Source: Methanosarcinales archaeon
GTDB taxonomy: Archaea > Halobacteriota > Methanosarcinia > Methanosarcinales > Methanogasteraceae
Assembly (NCBI GenBank): GCA_030672345.1
Contig: DAOVGO010000058.1
Coordinates: 1 to 5,655, forward strand
Reading direction: 5' to 3'
Length of the DNA stretch: 5,655 bases
A program made the translations under genes and the position numbers. Below the pieces are notes generated by a model. The model saw only the letters and a list, made by a program, of their open reading frames with translations. It made no database searches and was not told where the DNA came from. Positions 1 to 5,033 of the stretch are shown here, piece after piece. Position 1 is the stretch's first letter, and the number at the start of each line of letters is the position of its first letter.

Positions 1-40
1 GCGACAATAGTGTTCACCAAGAGAGTAATTATGTCGTCTG

Positions 41-1285
41 TTATGATAAACTATCACATATTGGGACACTACCCTTTTCCACCTTGAACACCCGGTCATT
101 CGCCCTGACCCGGTCTTGCACGCCCAAGCCCACCTCCTGCCCAAACTCTCCCTTGGAAATGGATTTTCCAGCCTTCATCAGCGATCCCACCTCCTGCTCA
201 AGGTATGTTGTGGTTCCCTCGATGATGATCCGGTCGCCTACAGCCAGACCCTGTTCAAGCAGCCTCACAGCCGCAGCGCCCTGCTTTGGGTAATAGTTGA
301 GCACCACGCCAACCGCCTGCCTGTGTACCGGCGATGCGTTCATATCAGACTCGTAACCAAGCCCGTCAGGACCGGGTACCCCGAAATAGAAGCCTGTGGA
401 AAATCCCCGGTTATATTCCAGCTCCAGCCGTCTTTTCAATTTCCGTGCCTGCGGAGGCGTGTATGATCCGTCATGGCAGGCGTTCAACGCTTCGCGGTAG
501 CATCCGGAGACGGCAGCCGTATAGCCCGCATTCCGCAACCTGCCTTCCACTTTGAAGGCGTCAACGCCAGTATTTATCAGTTCTGGCAGGTGTTCTATCA
601 TGCAGAGGTCTCTTGCGCTGAGCAGGTATTTGCCGCCCAGTTCCACCTCTGCTCCGTCTTCGGCGTGCAGTGTCCACTGCCACCGGCACGGCTGGGTGCA
701 ATCGCCGCAGTTGGCAGATCTTCCGAGCAGATAGGCTGAAAGGTAGCAGCGACCGGATACTGCCTGACACATAGCGCCGTGCACAAAGATTTCAAGCTCC
801 ATCCCGGTGTGCTGCCTGATCTCCCTGATCTGGCAGATGTCAAGCTCCCGTGACAGTATCACGCGGCTTGCACCAAGCGTTTCGTAAAATTCGGCTGCTC
901 TTCCGTTGGATACGTTTGCCTGTGTGGATATGTGCACCCGAAGACCGCGGTCTAAAGCCGCACCGATCACGGCAGGGTCATACGCGATGACTGCGTCCAC
1001 GCCCGCGCTGACGGCTGCATCGATTGCGTCCGCAACGTCTGGCAGATCCTCCGGGCAGATCACAGTATTGACAGCCAGGTATGATCGCAGCCCATAACCC
1101 CTCACCATCTCTGCAAAATCGCCTATATCGTCTCTGGTGATCTCCTGCGCCCTTGCCCTGAGGCTGAACCTGTCCAGCGAGAAATAGACGGCATCGGCGT
1201 GGTCTTTGCATACCGAGAGGGCAGCAAGATTCCGCACTCCGATGACCAGTTCCGGAATCGAGCCCGGTCTGCGTGGGTTGCCCAT
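41..1285 (-). CDS. Peptidase U32 family protein (probable Fe-S RNA-modification-type enzyme)
   Basis: This 414-residue protein carries the U32 signature at about residues 165-183: E-I-F-V-H-G-A-M-C, then S-G-R-C-Y-L-S. A cysteine cluster follows (NCGDCTQPC, residues 192-200). The N-terminal half looks like a TIM-barrel (PELVIG, DAVYFSLDRFSLRA, HISTQANVSN), and residues 244-249 (FKVEGR) match the family's K-[IV]-EGR element. Residues 320-405 resemble the small beta-barrel C-terminal domain (AVGVVLNYY, GLAVGDRIIIEG). Some U32 members are collagenase-like peptidases, but characterised ones (TrhP, RlhA, UbiU/UbiV) act in tRNA or rRNA hydroxylation or ubiquinone hydroxylation, several with an Fe-S cluster held by four cysteines. 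The cysteines here (C173, C180, and C193, C196 or C200) fit that; the substrate cannot be told. The ATG start has no clear ribosome binding site, and no other start lies upstream before the in-frame stop. It is the last gene of the leftward cluster. Confidence 0.9.
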   Translation of the reverse strand: MGNPRRPGSIPELVIGVRNLAALSVCKDHADAVYFSLDRFSLRARAQEITRDDIGDFAEMVRGYGLRSYLAVNTVICPEDLPDVADAIDAAVSAGVDAVIAYDPAVIGAALDRGLRVHISTQANVSNGRAAEFYETLGASRVILSRELDICQIREIRQHTGMELEIFVHGAMCQAVSGRCYLSAYLLGRSANCGDCTQPCRWQWTLHAEDGAEVELGGKYLLSARDLCMIEHLPELINTGVDAFKVEGRLRNAGYTAAVSGCYREALNACHDGSYTPPQARKLKRRLELEYNRGFSTGFYFGVPGPDGLGYESDMNASPVHRQAVGVVLNYYPKQGAAAVRLLEQGLAVGDRIIIEGTTTYLEQEVGSLMKAGKSISKGEFGQEVGLGVQDRVRANDRVFKVEKGSVPICDSLS

Positions 1286-1306
1286 GATGTAGCGTGGGGA
1301 TGATCG

Positions 1307-1313
1307 TTTAAAT
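1307..1313 (-). promoter_or_regulatory. Possible TATA box for the U32 gene, giving a near-leaderless mRNA
   Basis: The minus strand reads ATTTAAA, centred about 25 bases upstream of the U32 ATG. Archaeal transcription usually starts about 25 bases after the TATA box, so the transcript would begin at or very near the ATG. That would explain the missing ribosome binding site. The match is weak, and read-through from DUF2953 is also possible because no U-rich tract lies between the two genes. Confidence 0.3.
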
Positions 1314-1407
1314 GAGTTGTTGTTGGAAGATCCACGTAGCCCCGGGTCTGACTCCGAGCGGGTGCAGGTTTAGCTCGTTTTAGAGTGAAGCACCATGTTC
1401 ACCCATC

Positions 1408-2043
1408 TCAAGCGTTTCTCGCAAAGCTCTGCACCGTATCACCAACCCGCTCCCGAACCGCACCTGCAATCATCATGCGAACCGGTTTGCTGCAGAGGAA
1501 CCTGATCGCGGGTATGATCAGTCTGCCCACCACGACGTCAAGCGAGCCCTTGACGTGGTATGCGAATGCCCGCTCATGAAATACCGGATACAGCCGGATC
1601 GACGCGGTAGAAAAGTGCTCAAGTGTCGATGAGATCGCATGTAGAAAGCCTGTTAGCATACCAGTGTCAGCAGGATCATCAAGCCCGAAGGTCACAGAGC
1701 ATGAGAGCTCCCTGATCCTGATTCTGCGCACCACCTCCTGTGCCAGTGTGATTGCGGGGCGGTGCAGCGTATAAGCCAGTTCAAACGCGCGACCGGGATC
1801 CATCTCCTTTATACGGCGCTTCTGTTCTGCGACGGTAGCCTCGCCACCACCCTCATCGCCGCTATCGCCGCCACCACTGATGACACGGGACAGGAACAGC
1901 CAGCGCAGTTCAATCCTTTGCACAGCCCCTGCCTCACCACCATCACCACTGCCACGACTGCCACCGCCTGCCAGTTCAAACCTGCATCCGAACGGAGCCA
2001 GTAATACCAGCAGTATCAGCACCAACAAGACTGCAATGAGCAA
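1408..2043 (-). CDS. DUF2953 (YtfI-like) membrane-anchored protein
   Basis: The protein starts with a long Leu/Val/Ile-rich stretch (about residues 1-20), a probable transmembrane anchor, and continues with a Gly/Ser/Asp/Glu-rich low-complexity linker (25-70). Its C-terminal half carries the DUF2953 feature FGLDDPADTG (119-128) and further hydrophobic stretches. Function is unknown. In Bacillus the homologue YtfI is encoded next to YtfJ/GerW, and here too the gene lies just downstream of a GerW-like gene, with a 57-bp gap. The coordinates use a TTG start at 2041-2043, which has no ribosome binding site. The frame stays open upstream to a TGA at 2095-2097, and a strong GGAGG at 2079-2083 lies 8 bases before an in-frame CTG (2068-2070). 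The true start may therefore be that CTG, which adds nine hydrophobic residues (LHPFLFIFL). The family call rests on the motif and the gene neighbour. Confidence 0.75.
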   Translation of the reverse strand: MLIAVLLVLILLVLLAPFGCRFELAGGGSRGSGDGGEAGAVQRIELRWLFLSRVISGGGDSGDEGGGEATVAEQKRRIKEMDPGRAFELAYTLHRPAITLAQEVVRRIRIRELSCSVTFGLDDPADTGMLTGFLHAISSTLEHFSTASIRLYPVFHERAFAYHVKGSLDVVVGRLIIPAIRFLCSKPVRMMIAGAVRERVGDTVQSFARNA

Positions 2044-2055
2044 TAAAAAAATAAA
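2044..2055 (-). terminator. U-rich tract between the GerW-like and DUF2953 genes (possible partial terminator)
   Basis: The minus strand reads TTTATTTTTTTA just upstream of the TTG of DUF2953 and downstream of the GerW-like stop. Archaeal termination, including that driven by aCPSF1/FttA, occurs at such U tracts. It resembles the tract after ftsZ. If it works, part of the transcripts would end before DUF2953. It could equally be just Phe/Ile/Leu codons of an N-terminally longer DUF2953. Confidence 0.3.
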
Positions 2056-2078
2056 GAGGAAGGGATGCAGAATATCAA

Positions 2079-2083
2079 CCTCC
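2079..2083 (-). promoter_or_regulatory. Strong ribosome binding site upstream of DUF2953
   Basis: The minus strand reads GGAGGTTGAT, close to the perfect archaeal GGAGGTGAT. No ATG, GTG or TTG lies in frame at a normal distance. CTG (2068-2070) is 8 bases away and ATT (2071-2073) is 5. This favours a start upstream of the TTG at 2043. Confidence 0.55.
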
Positions 2084-2100
2084 GCCGGGGCATGTCAATC

Positions 2101-2481
2101 CTATTCCACAGATTCCTCTGACTTCTCTAACCCTTTCTTGCCTTTCAGGGTTTTTACAGCCTCTACCAGTTCTGGCACGGTTTCTATGATCTTTTTGATA
2201 TCCATGCCCTTCTCTTTTATGGTCAGCATCCTGACATCATCCTCTGACACCACAAGGAAGGCGACCGGCTCGATCTTTGCACCACCGCCTCCGCCTCCGC
2301 CAAAACCACTTTCGACATCACGCTTACCTTCGCCACCACCGCTGCCAAACCCGAAAGTGACCCTGCTGATTGGTATCAGGGTCTTGCCCGCTGCCGTGAT
2401 CGGCTCACCGATGACGGTTTTGGTGGTGATCAGCTTCTCGAGTTGCTCGACAACTTCCTTCATCAGTTCTTCTACACCCAA
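2101..2481 (-). CDS. GerW/YtfJ family protein (Spore_YtfJ domain)
   Basis: This 126-residue protein shows the Spore_YtfJ pattern: an amphipathic N-terminal helix (EELMKEVVEQLEKLI), GEPITAAGKTLIPISRVTFGFG (residues 25-46), two glycine-rich stretches (47-51 and 59-67), EPVAFLVVSEDDVRML (71-86) and a charged C-terminal helix. In Bacillus subtilis GerW (YtfJ) is a spore protein needed for germination. Archaea do not sporulate, so the role here is unknown; the name reflects the domain only. The start is TTG, backed by an excellent ribosome binding site (AGAGGTGA, 2486-2493), and an in-frame TAA directly precedes it, so no longer protein is possible. It is the first gene of the leftward cluster and is followed by DUF2953, as in Bacillus. 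Confidence 0.88.
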   Translation of the reverse strand: MGVEELMKEVVEQLEKLITTKTVIGEPITAAGKTLIPISRVTFGFGSGGGEGKRDVESGFGGGGGGGAKIEPVAFLVVSEDDVRMLTIKEKGMDIKKIIETVPELVEAVKTLKGKKGLEKSEESVE

Positions 2482-2485
2482 TTAA

Positions 2486-2493
2486 TCACCTCT
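2486..2493 (-). promoter_or_regulatory. Ribosome binding site that fixes the TTG start of the GerW-like gene
   Basis: The minus strand reads AGAGGTGA followed by TTAA and TTG. This is a near-perfect complement to the archaeal 16S rRNA 3' end, so the TTG is preferred over the ATG six codons further on. Confidence 0.75.
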
Positions 2494-2495
2494 TA

Positions 2496-2515
2496 TTGAC
2501 CCACATCGAGGTCAA
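2496..2515. promoter_or_regulatory. Inverted repeat in the GerW-like leader (candidate operator)
   Basis: TTGACC and GGTCAA are perfect inverted arms separated by 8 bases. The symmetry continues outward (TTAT on the left, ATAA on the right) if one extra A is allowed. It lies between the predicted TATA box and the ribosome binding site of the GerW-like gene, over the expected transcription start. A regulator binding site is inferred; an mRNA hairpin is also possible. Confidence 0.4.
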
Positions 2516-2538
2516 ATAACACTGTACTTCATGTTATT
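2515..2538. promoter_or_regulatory. Second inverted repeat overlapping the GerW-like TATA region (candidate operator)
   Basis: AATAACA and TGTTATT are perfect 7-base inverted arms separated by 10 bases. This repeat abuts the one at 2496-2515, sharing one base, and its right arm runs into the predicted TATA element. A protein bound here would compete with TBP, so repression is the simplest guess. Confidence 0.4.
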
Positions 2539-2542
2539 AATA
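2534..2542 (-). promoter_or_regulatory. TATA-like element for the GerW-like gene
   Basis: The minus strand reads AAAGTATTAATAA, an A-rich BRE-like stretch followed by a TATA-like box. A start about 25 bases downstream would fall near 2512, leaving a leader of about 30 bases with a good ribosome binding site. Confidence 0.4.
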
Positions 2543-2607
2543 CTTTACTGGCATCTTTCAGCAGACACCAGACACAGCTGATTACCCTGTGCCGTGGCAT
2601 CCATAAC

Positions 2608-2615
2608 TATATATA
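2608..2615 (+). promoter_or_regulatory. TATA box of ftsZ
   Basis: TATATATA lies 85 bases upstream of the ftsZ ATG, in an AT-rich stretch. Transcription would begin near 2637-2642, giving a leader of about 60 bases that includes the ribosome binding site. A second TATAAAAG at 2665-2672 could give a very short leader instead. Confidence 0.5.
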
Positions 2616-2641
2616 CAATCGGTATTAGATTCTATCTTATC

Positions 2642-2665
2642 GCATCCGGAATGAACATCGGATGT
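2642..2665 (+). promoter_or_regulatory. Inverted repeat at the start of the ftsZ leader
   Basis: CATCCG (2643-2648) and CGGATG (2659-2664) are perfect inverted arms around a 10-base loop, with one more G-T pair outside. The repeat sits at the transcription start predicted from the TATA box at 2608. It could be an operator or a 5' hairpin in the mRNA. Confidence 0.35.
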
Positions 2666-2688
2666 ATAAAAGCATGTGAAATCTCATT

Positions 2689-2694
2689 GAGGGG
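2689..2694 (+). promoter_or_regulatory. Ribosome binding site of ftsZ
   Basis: GAGGGG lies 6 bases before the ATG at 2701. This supports that start and a leadered transcript. Confidence 0.6.
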
Positions 2695-2700
2695 ACGGAA

Positions 2701-3849
2701 ATGCAATCAGTAATACAGGAAGCACTGAAACATAGTGAAAATGAGGAACTATATCGTCAAACAACCCGCGAGGCTGAGGCTGTCGATGATATGGTTGATT
2801 TTGTTGGAACGCCACGTATAACGATCGTTGGTTGCGGTGGCGCTGGCAACAACACCTCCACAAGGATGTATGACATTGGTATCGATGGCGTGGATATCAT
2901 TGCGATTAACACGGACAGGCAGGATCTGGACGAGTGCAGGGCTGATAAGAAGGTTCTGGTCGGGAAATCCATCACGCGAGGGCTTGGCGCCGGCGGTGAT
3001 CCTGATGTCGGGAGGCGCGCCGCCGAACTTGCGCGAGGCACACTCACCGAGATGCTCGCCGATGCCGATCTGGTCTTTATCACGGCTGGCATGGGTGGCG
3101 GCACCGGTACCGGAGTTGCGCCGGTGGTGGCTGATATCGCGAAGGAGAATGGTGCAATCGTGGTTGGGATGGTATCAACACCGTTTCATGTTGAACGTGC
3201 CCGCACCATCAAGGCAGAGAAGGGTCTTCATGAGTTGAGCGCTGCAGCGCACACGGTGATCGCTCTTGATAACAACCGCCTGCTCAACTATGTGCCGAAT
3301 CTGCCGATGGGGCATGCATTCTCGGTCATGGATCAGTTGATCTCAGAGACCGTTAAAGGCATATCAGAGACGATCACCAGACCATCGCTGATCAATCTCG
3401 ATTATGCGGATATCAGGACGGTTATGAACTGTGGCGGCGTTGCAGTGATGCTCTTCGGCGAATCAAAGACGCGTGACAAGTCAGATGACGTTGTCCGCGG
3501 GGCACTGAACCACCCGCTGCTGGACGTGGATTATCGTGGTGCTACCGGGTGTCTTGTACACATCACAGGCGGTCCTGACCTCAGCCTGAAGGAGGCGGAC
3601 GAGATCGCCAGCTCACTCACCTACGAGCTCAGCCCACATGCGAACGTGATCTGGGGTGCCCGCATCGAGGAGGAGTATGAGGGTATGGTGCGCGTGATGG
3701 CGGTCATGACTGGCGTTGAGTCGGCTCAGATACTTGGTCCGACTGCATATCAGGAGCGTGTACCGATCCGTTCCGGGCATATCAAAGAAAACCCAATCGA
3801 AGTTGGGTGCAATAAACCGCTAAGACCGATCATCGAATATATTCGATGA
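2701..3849 (+). CDS. ftsZ: Cell division GTPase FtsZ, archaeal FtsZ2 type
   Basis: This 382-residue protein has all the parts of a working FtsZ. These are the nucleotide-binding loop GCGGAGNN (residues 44-51), NTDRQDL (70-76), the tubulin/FtsZ signature GGGTGTG (132-138), DNNRLL (190-195), and the T7 synergy loop NLDYAD (232-237) with the catalytic acids D234 and D237. FtsZ binds GTP and polymerises under the membrane at midcell. Archaea often have two paralogues. The N-terminus (MQSVIQEALKHSE), NLDYAD, DVDYRGATG and HITGGPDLSLKEA fit FtsZ2, which in Haloferax acts mainly in ring constriction, better than FtsZ1, which has NLDFADVR and DVDISSA in these places. The paralogue call is from memory of family sequences. 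The C-terminal linker is short (about 347-374) and ends in IIEYIR, corresponding to the conserved archaeal tail motif. A good ribosome binding site supports the start. The gene is probably transcribed alone, since a terminator-like palindrome and T tract follow. Confidence 0.96.
   Translation: MQSVIQEALKHSENEELYRQTTREAEAVDDMVDFVGTPRITIVGCGGAGNNTSTRMYDIGIDGVDIIAINTDRQDLDECRADKKVLVGKSITRGLGAGGDPDVGRRAAELARGTLTEMLADADLVFITAGMGGGTGTGVAPVVADIAKENGAIVVGMVSTPFHVERARTIKAEKGLHELSAAAHTVIALDNNRLLNYVPNLPMGHAFSVMDQLISETVKGISETITRPSLINLDYADIRTVMNCGGVAVMLFGESKTRDKSDDVVRGALNHPLLDVDYRGATGCLVHITGGPDLSLKEADEIASSLTYELSPHANVIWGARIEEEYEGMVRVMAVMTGVESAQILGPTAYQERVPIRSGHIKENPIEVGCNKPLRPIIEYIR
3791..3808 (+). repeat. 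Hairpin within the 3' coding end of ftsZ
   Basis: ACCCAA (3791-3796) and TTGGGT (3803-3808) are perfect inverted arms. A T-G pair inside extends the RNA stem to 7 pairs closed by a CGAA loop. It lies in the variable linker region of FtsZ, 19 bases before the larger palindrome at the stop codon. Confidence 0.45.
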
Positions 3850-3873
3850 TCCTTCTCTCTTTTTTTATTTTTT
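3828..3873 (+). terminator. Terminator-like palindrome and T tract at the end of ftsZ
   Basis: Positions 3828-3851 form a perfect 24-bp palindrome (GATCATCGAA, TATA, TTCGATGATC) that spans the last codons and the TGA of ftsZ. As RNA it can fold into a 10-pair stem with a UAUA loop. A T-rich tract follows directly (3853-3873), with seven Ts, an A, then six Ts. The U tract alone is the expected archaeal stop signal and substrate for aCPSF1/FttA; the stem makes it look like a bacterial intrinsic terminator. It may also shield the mRNA 3' end. Confidence 0.65.
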
Positions 3874-3922
3874 GTGCCTCTTCGTACCTTAGCTATAGCT
3901 GAAAGGGTGCAATATATCGCAG

Positions 3923-3955
3923 TTCTGCCAAGCAGACTTCTGAAAGGTGGCAGAA
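3923..3955 (+). repeat. Inverted repeat downstream of ftsZ
   Basis: TTCTGCCA (3923-3930) and TGGCAGAA (3948-3955) are perfect 8-base inverted arms around a 17-base loop. No T tract follows, so it does not look like a terminator. It may be an RNA hairpin or a protein binding site. Confidence 0.4.
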
Positions 3956-4032
3956 AATCGATGAGATGATATCAGGGAATGGTTGAAGAATCGGTAGCGG
4001 GTAATACACCGGATTTTTTGGTTTGATAGACC

Positions 4033-4042
4033 TATTATATTA
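4033..4042 (+). promoter_or_regulatory. TATA-like element for the leader ORF and DUF166
   Basis: TATTATATTA is the best TATA-like sequence in the gap. Transcription would start near 4063, about 130 bases before the DUF166 ATG and just before the short leader ORF. Confidence 0.4.
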
Positions 4043-4089
4043 GTATCTGGTGATAAGAAGATTTATTGCGGAGAATGGTCGAAGGATTG

Positions 4090-4197
4090 ATGTATATGCG
4101 AAGAAAGGTTTCTGCTGCCGGGAAATCGAGGCGCGGCTCTAAAGGACGGTTTTCGGAGAGCATAAATCGGATTACCAGCCGAAGGTTGGACTTATGA
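4090..4197 (+). CDS. Possible 35-residue Arg-rich leader peptide overlapping the DUF166 start
   Basis: From the ATG at 4090 the frame stays open to a TGA at 4195-4197, giving a 35-residue basic peptide that begins MYMRRKVSAAGKSRRGSKG and contains eight arginines. Its stop overlaps the DUF166 ATG as ATGA, the arrangement typical of translational coupling. GAAGG at 4081-4085 is a weak ribosome binding site 4 bases away; the ATGs at 4075 and 4096 are alternative in-frame starts. The frame lies wholly downstream of the probable promoter. I do not recognise the peptide. Against it: an open frame this short can occur by chance, and the binding site is poor. It may be a regulatory leader peptide, a tiny basic protein or nothing. 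Confidence 0.3.
   Translation: MYMRRKVSAAGKSRRGSKGRFSESINRITSRRLDL
4175..4189 (+). promoter_or_regulatory. Hairpin covering the DUF166 ribosome binding site
   Basis: CCAGCC and GGTTGG can pair (five Watson-Crick pairs and one G-U) around a GAA loop. The only ribosome-binding-like sequence before DUF166, GAAGG (4181-4185), lies in the loop and 3' arm. The stem ends 4 bases before the ATG, so it could block initiation until opened, for example by a ribosome finishing the leader ORF. Confidence 0.35.
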
Positions 4198-5033
4198 AAC
4201 TGCTAATCCTGTACGGTGGAAATTTCGGGGAACGGGTGGTGCGAAACCTCGTAAACGATTCCGATTTCTGCAAATCCTGTGATCCACTCTGTACACACTG
4301 TAAGTATGGCAGATATAGCCACGCTGAAGACGTGGTTGGCGCAATCAAACTCCCGGAGCCCGGCACACTGCCTGATTTTATCGAAGATCCCGATTCCTAC
4401 CTTCCAAAACTCCCATCTGCCGATGTTGCGATCGCAACAGAGATCCACCCCGATATACTCCTTGCGCTGCCGCCCCGGCTGAATGACGCGAGGATAAAGG
4501 CATTGATCGTACCAATCGAGCAGTCAAAGGAGGTCTCTCCCGGGCTGGCAAACCAGTTGCGTGAGAAGTGCAGCGCACTGGGGATTGAATCCGCATTCCC
4601 AAAGCCGTTCTGTTCGCTGGACGCGGGGAGAGGGGTCATCGGACGGTTTGTTACCGAGTTCGGGATCGGAATCCCGGTCCTTGAGATCAATGTTAAAAGC
4701 GGGGTGATTTCGGATGTCAGGGTCAGGCAGAGTGCCCCTTGCGGATCGACATGGTTTGTTGCAAGGAAATTGATCGGAGAGCTTGCACTCTCGCAGCAGA
4801 TTATCCGTGATATCGTGGCGGAGGCGCATCATTCATATCCATGCACCGCGGACATGACCGTGGATCAGGAACTTGGAGACACGATCCTGCATGTGGCAGG
4901 ATACTTGATCAGGGGCGCGGTCGAGGGCGCGCTGGGATCAGATGGTAATTGGCGGTTTTATGGCAAGTCGCACCAGTTTCTCGCCATCACTCCACCCGTA
5001 TCGTCTCAAGATTCTTTGGAACCTGTGTTTTGA
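4194..5033 (+). CDS. DUF166 family protein with N-terminal four-cysteine cluster
   Basis: This 279-residue protein matches the methanogen-associated DUF166 family, sometimes labelled thymidylate synthase in databases without support I know of. It opens with MKLLILYGGNFGERVVRNL, a Rossmann-like strand-turn-helix. Four cysteines follow (C26, C29, C33, C36; pattern C-x2-C-x3-C-x2-C), suggesting a zinc or Fe-S site. More cysteines sit in motif-like settings: KPFCSL (C140), APCGSTWFVARKL (C183) and SYPCTAD (C217). No transmembrane segment or signal peptide is seen, so it is probably cytosolic. The reaction is unknown; the cysteines suggest metal or redox chemistry, which is inference. The N-terminus fits the family start, although the ribosome binding site is weak and lies in a hairpin. 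A possible leader ORF overlaps its ATG. Its last 47 bases overlap the 3' end of the convergent aCPSF1 gene. Confidence 0.85.
   Translation: MKLLILYGGNFGERVVRNLVNDSDFCKSCDPLCTHCKYGRYSHAEDVVGAIKLPEPGTLPDFIEDPDSYLPKLPSADVAIATEIHPDILLALPPRLNDARIKALIVPIEQSKEVSPGLANQLREKCSALGIESAFPKPFCSLDAGRGVIGRFVTEFGIGIPVLEINVKSGVISDVRVRQSAPCGSTWFVARKLIGELALSQQIIRDIVAEAHHSYPCTADMTVDQELGDTILHVAGYLIRGAVEGALGSDGNWRFYGKSHQFLAITPPVSSQDSLEPVF

Larger units (their letters stand above)
3874..4074. other. Intergenic stretch with small inverted repeats, no supported gene
   Basis: I see no ORF worth calling here on either strand, and no tRNA- or rRNA-like segment. The stretch holds a small palindrome AGCTATAGCT (3891-3900), flanked by CCTT and AAGG that can extend the stem around a two-base bulge. 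It also holds the inverted repeat at 3923-3955 and one copy of a degenerate 20-base direct repeat (3975-3994; second copy 4071-4090). Its right end is AT-rich and carries the probable promoter of the next gene. A small RNA is possible but not supported beyond the repeats. Confidence 0.4.

Noticed and set aside
44..56. TGATA-AAC-TATCA near the U32 stop codon as a terminator
   Set aside because: The stem is five AT-rich pairs with a 3-base loop, and no U tract follows on the minus strand.
473..1211. Several short open frames opposite or out of frame with the U32 gene
   Set aside because: All lie within a well-supported U32 gene and none resembles a known protein.
1286..1407. GC-rich gap with CGAGC and GCTCG arms (1355-1377), considered as a tRNA or terminator
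   Set aside because: No cloverleaf or T-loop sequence can be found on either strand. The arms are only 5 bases, and the Ts that follow on the plus strand do not end any plus-strand gene.
1880..2485. A 201-codon open frame on the plus strand opposite the GerW-like and DUF2953 genes
   Set aside because: It is rich in Pro, Ser and Thr because it reads the complement of Gly- and Glu-rich coding. It spans two recognisable genes and their gap and shows no family motif.
2757..3238. Open frames in other frames of ftsZ on both strands
   Set aside because: They lie wholly inside a clear ftsZ, have no recognisable motif, and are expected from high-GC codon use.
4172..4448. Minus-strand open frames opposite the DUF166 start
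   Set aside because: They overlap the conserved N-terminus of DUF166 and have no motif or convincing ribosome binding site.
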